From Anaerolineae bacterium (GTDB lineage Bacteria; Chloroflexota; Anaerolineae; B4-G1; SLSP01), in the NCBI GenBank assembly GCA_016927095.1, contig JAFGNI010000355.1, positions 1-13,875 on the forward strand: DNA of 13,875 nucleotides. The letters run 5' to 3'. A program made the position numbers and the translations under genes. This document shows, piece after piece, positions 11,346 to 13,875 of the stretch. The notes under the pieces were generated by a model. That model was not told where the DNA came from, searched no databases, and worked only from the letters and a program-made list of their open reading frames with translations. Each line of letters starts with the position of its first letter. The first letter of the stretch is position 1.

Positions 11346-13875
11346 ATGAGAACCCATGGAGCCGCAGGCTTCCTAATGCTGGTCCTTGTCACCGGCTGGG
11401 TGGCCGGCAGCACGATCGTCGCAGCGCGCCCGTCGGCGCCGCCTAGCGTCGCCTTGGCCTCCCGTGCGACCTCGATGGACGACATTCAGATCTCGATCTC
11501 GCAGATAGTCGCCACCGGCCTCTCGCAACCGGTGCAGGTGACGCATGCTGGCGACGGCTCAGGACGCCTCTTCGTAGTTGAACAGACCGGCACAATCCGG
11601 ATTGTCAAGGACGGGATTGTGCTGCCCGATCCGTTTCTAGACATCAGAAGCAAGACCACTAGCAGTGGAGAACAGGGGCTCTTGGGCCTCGCCTTCCATC
11701 CCGACTACAGGGACAACGGTCGCTTCTTCATCAATTACACGCGTACCTCGGATGGCGCCACGATCATTGCCGAAGTCCGTGCCTCGCCAACCGATCCTGA
11801 TAGGGCCGATCCCAACAGCGAGACACCCATACTGCAAATAGACCAACCGGCAGGTAACCATAATGGCGGTCAGGTGCTCTTCGGCCCGGATGGCTATCTC
11901 TATATTGGCATGGGTGATGGCGGCGGCGGCGGCGATCCCTATGAGAATGCACAAAACCCGGGTACGCTCCTCGGGTCCCTGCTGCGTATCGACGTCGACA
12001 CCGGCACCCCCTACGCGGTTCCCCCTGATAACCCCTATGTGGGCATCGCAGGCCGTGATGAGATCTGGACCATTGGGCTTCGCAACCCTTGGCGCTTCAG
12101 CTTCGACCGTGCGACAGGCGATCTCTACATCGGCGATGTAGGACAGAATCTGTGGGAGGAGATCAGCTTTTTGGCAGCCGGCTCGCCTGGCGGCGTGAAC
12201 TTCGGATGGGACTGCCTTGAGGGATCTCACCAGTACGAATGGGACACCGCATGCGCCGCCGCGACGCTCACCCCCCCGATCGCTGAGTACAGCCACACAG
12301 AGGGAAGGTCCGTGACCGGTGGGTTCGTCTATAGGGGCACGCTCTATCCCGCGCTGGTTGGGCGCTACTTCTACGCCGACTACGTGAACGGCAAGATCTG
12401 GAGTCTCCTTGAGACCTCCCCGGGCGTCTTCTCCGCACCTGAACTGGAGCTCGATACCAGCCTGCTCATCTCCGCCTTCGGCGAGGACGAACAGGGCGAG
12501 CTCTACGTCGTCGATCGCGGCGGCACGATTCGGCAGTTGGCGGATGCCAACGGCGCCTCCCCACCTCCAGACCTCACCGGCTCCACCAAGCACCCCGGTA
12601 TCCCCGCCGCTGACCCAGGCGAGACGATTCCCTACACGATTGCCATCGTCAACGAAGGGCGGGCTGTCCCGGGCACGGTGACGCTGACCGACGTGGTGCC
12701 TGCGGGCCTGGGCTATGTCGGCGGCTCCCTTGTCGCCACGTCCGGGACCACCGACGACAGTCAGGCGCCCCAGCTTGCCTGGGAGGGCACGATCGGTGAG
12801 CGTGAGACCGTCACGGTTACCTACCAAGTCCAGGCGACCGGCGACGTGACCGGCAGCCTCGTGAACCGCGCTTCACTCAGCGGAGCCTTCGTGGGCCCCC
12901 TTGAACTGGCGTCGGCTGTCTACGTGCCACGCAGCGTGCTCACAACCACGATGCGGGACCTCTTCCTACCGGGCACGCAGCCGAACGCCTTGGCCAACGA
13001 GATCGCCAACTCCGTCGACTGCGATACCTGCCATAACGCGCCGGTCTACGACGCCTGGCGCGGGACCATGATGAGCCAAGCCGGACGCGATCCTCTGCTG
13101 CGTGCGGCCCTCGCGACCGCCAACGCCGACGCGCCCAACGCGGGTGACTACTGCCTGAGATGTCACGCGCCCAAAGGCTGGCTTGAGGGCCGCAGCCATC
13201 CGGCAAGCGGCGCCGCCCTGACGATGACCGATATCGACAACGGCGTCGCCTGTGCCCTCTGCCATCGGGCCGTCGACCCGCTCCCGTCCGGGGGTGAGAG
13301 TGCAGCCATTGACATACAAGTGCGCAACGGGCTAACGGCGACAGTCCCGATCACCTACGTGGGCAGCGGTACCCTCATCGTCGACCCAGCCGACAACCGT
13401 CGTGGCCCCTTCGCCTTCGACCCCGACCTCCCCTATCACAGCGCCTACCAGAGCACCTATCTGGGCCAGGCGGCGGCACCTGAGACGGATGTCATCGCGC
13501 GCGCGCGGCTCTGCGGCACCTGTCACGATGTCGACAACCCCGTCCTGAGTTGGGACGCCGACCGCAACCAGTATTGGCCGAACGCGATGGATACGCCGCC
13601 GGAGGTTGCCAAAGGCCATCTTTTCCCGATCGAGCGTACCTATACCGAGTGGCGTAACAGCGCCTACCCCGCCGGCGTCATTGCCCCGGAGTTTGCCGGG
13701 GCGAAGGCTGACGGCATCGTCACGGCCTGCCAGGACTGCCACATGGAGCGTCAGGCGGGCACCGCGACAGACGCCGCCTTCAATCCCATGACGCGCGACT
13801 GCACCACGCCGGTCACCGCTGGCGGCGCCGGCTGCCTGCCCGAACACACCATGGTTGGGGGCAATGCCTGGGTGC
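11346..13875 (+). CDS. Exported PQQ sugar dehydrogenase-DUF11-multihaem cytochrome c fusion (partial, right end missing)
   Basis: 843 residues visible with no stop; the frame runs off the window. Order: signal peptide (MRTHGAAGFLMLVLVTGWVAG, cleavage probably near residues 24-28); a GSDH beta-propeller at about 50-400, with NHNGG around H172 matching the catalytic-histidine motif and LRNPWRFSFD around R246/N247 matching the PQQ-site arginine-asparagine; a DUF11 beta-sandwich at about 409-527 (PGETIPYTIAIVNEG, LTDVVPAGLGYVGGS); then a cytochrome region with CXXCH at 559, 603, 636, 723 and 795, and a late HTMVGGN. The cytochrome part has the MMSQAGRDPLLRAAL and CLRCHAPKGWLEGRS pattern of Chloroflexota multihaem proteins. 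It likely oxidises a sugar or aldehyde outside the membrane and passes electrons to the haems; this is inference. ATG 11346 has GGAGGGAG at 11332-11339. Each part is recognisable, but I have not seen this order described. Confidence 0.85.
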   Translation, partial: MRTHGAAGFLMLVLVTGWVAGSTIVAARPSAPPSVALASRATSMDDIQISISQIVATGLSQPVQVTHAGDGSGRLFVVEQTGTIRIVKDGIVLPDPFLDIRSKTTSSGEQGLLGLAFHPDYRDNGRFFINYTRTSDGATIIAEVRASPTDPDRADPNSETPILQIDQPAGNHNGGQVLFGPDGYLYIGMGDGGGGGDPYENAQNPGTLLGSLLRIDVDTGTPYAVPPDNPYVGIAGRDEIWTIGLRNPWRFSFDRATGDLYIGDVGQNLWEEISFLAAGSPGGVNFGWDCLEGSHQYEWDTACAAATLTPPIAEYSHTEGRSVTGGFVYRGTLYPALVGRYFYADYVNGKIWSLLETSPGVFSAPELELDTSLLISAFGEDEQGELYVVDRGGTIRQLADANGASPPPDLTGSTKHPGIPAADPGETIPYTIAIVNEGRAVPGTVTLTDVVPAGLGYVGGSLVATSGTTDDSQAPQLAWEGTIGERETVTVTYQVQATGDVTGSLVNRASLSGAFVGPLELASAVYVPRSVLTTTMRDLFLPGTQPNALANEIANSVDCDTCHNAPVYDAWRGTMMSQAGRDPLLRAALATANADAPNAGDYCLRCHAPKGWLEGRSHPASGAALTMTDIDNGVACALCHRAVDPLPSGGESAAIDIQVRNGLTATVPITYVGSGTLIVDPADNRRGPFAFDPDLPYHSAYQSTYLGQAAAPETDVIARARLCGTCHDVDNPVLSWDADRNQYWPNAMDTPPEVAKGHLFPIERTYTEWRNSAYPAGVIAPEFAGAKADGIVTACQDCHMERQAGTATDAAFNPMTRDCTTPVTAGGAGCLPEHTMVGGNAWV

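Noticed and set aside
11637..12827. Long antisense open frame (396 codons) on the - strand
   Set aside because: It lies wholly inside the sugar dehydrogenase region, has low-complexity Gly/Val/Ala-rich sequence with no recognisable domain, and the + strand frame shows clear GSDH and DUF11 motifs. High GC makes such shadow frames common.

Overview
This is a GC-rich bacterial window from a genome with mostly independent, single-domain accessory genes. All genes lie on the + strand except one two-gene metal-resistance operon. Three things suggest Chloroflexota (Anaerolineae-like): the protein families present (DUF1361, DUF6508, a TipA-like MerR regulator, DUF1932 oxidoreductase), the style of the exported protein at the right end (DUF11 repeat plus multihaem cytochrome), and SD-led ATG, GTG and TTG starts. 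This assignment is inference; there is no rRNA or marker gene to fix it. No tRNA, rRNA, CRISPR array, insertion sequence or attachment site was seen.

Layout. 220-3869 (+): an aminoglycoside/choline-type phosphotransferase, a DUF1801 protein, a short QueG-like double [4Fe-4S] protein, an AhpD/carboxymuconolactone-decarboxylase-like protein and a six-TM DUF1361 membrane protein. 3972-4603 (+): a MerR/TipA-type regulator behind a textbook 19-bp-spacer MerR promoter. Its coding sequence has lost the middle of the DNA-binding domain and the dimerisation helix, but it keeps the drug-binding TipAS domain with its own internal start. 4695-4752: two hairpins between convergent genes. 4795-7389 (-): a SmtB/CzrA-type ArsR repressor and a Zn/Cd/Pb P-type ATPase, with a strong promoter and a perfect inverted-repeat operator, forming a self-contained Zn(II)/Cd(II) efflux operon. 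7516-10444 (+): a DUF1932 NAD(P)-dependent oxidoreductase, a LURP-one/tubby-like hypothetical protein paired with a GNAT acetyltransferase, and a DUF6508 protein. 10596-11318 (+): a DUF4760-like membrane protein with its own sigma-70-type promoter.

The most striking gene starts at 11346 and runs off the right edge. It joins, in one open frame, a signal peptide, a PQQ-dependent sugar dehydrogenase (GSDH) beta-propeller, a DUF11 beta-sandwich and a multihaem cytochrome c region with five CXXCH motifs visible so far. The arrangement suggests a single exported polypeptide that could oxidise a sugar or aldehyde and pass electrons along its own haem chain.

The clearest working unit is the ArsR-ATPase pair: metal binding by the repressor would release the operator that overlaps the -10 box, and the pump would then expel the metal. 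Most other genes look like separate transcription units or short co-directional runs with no shared pathway that I can support.
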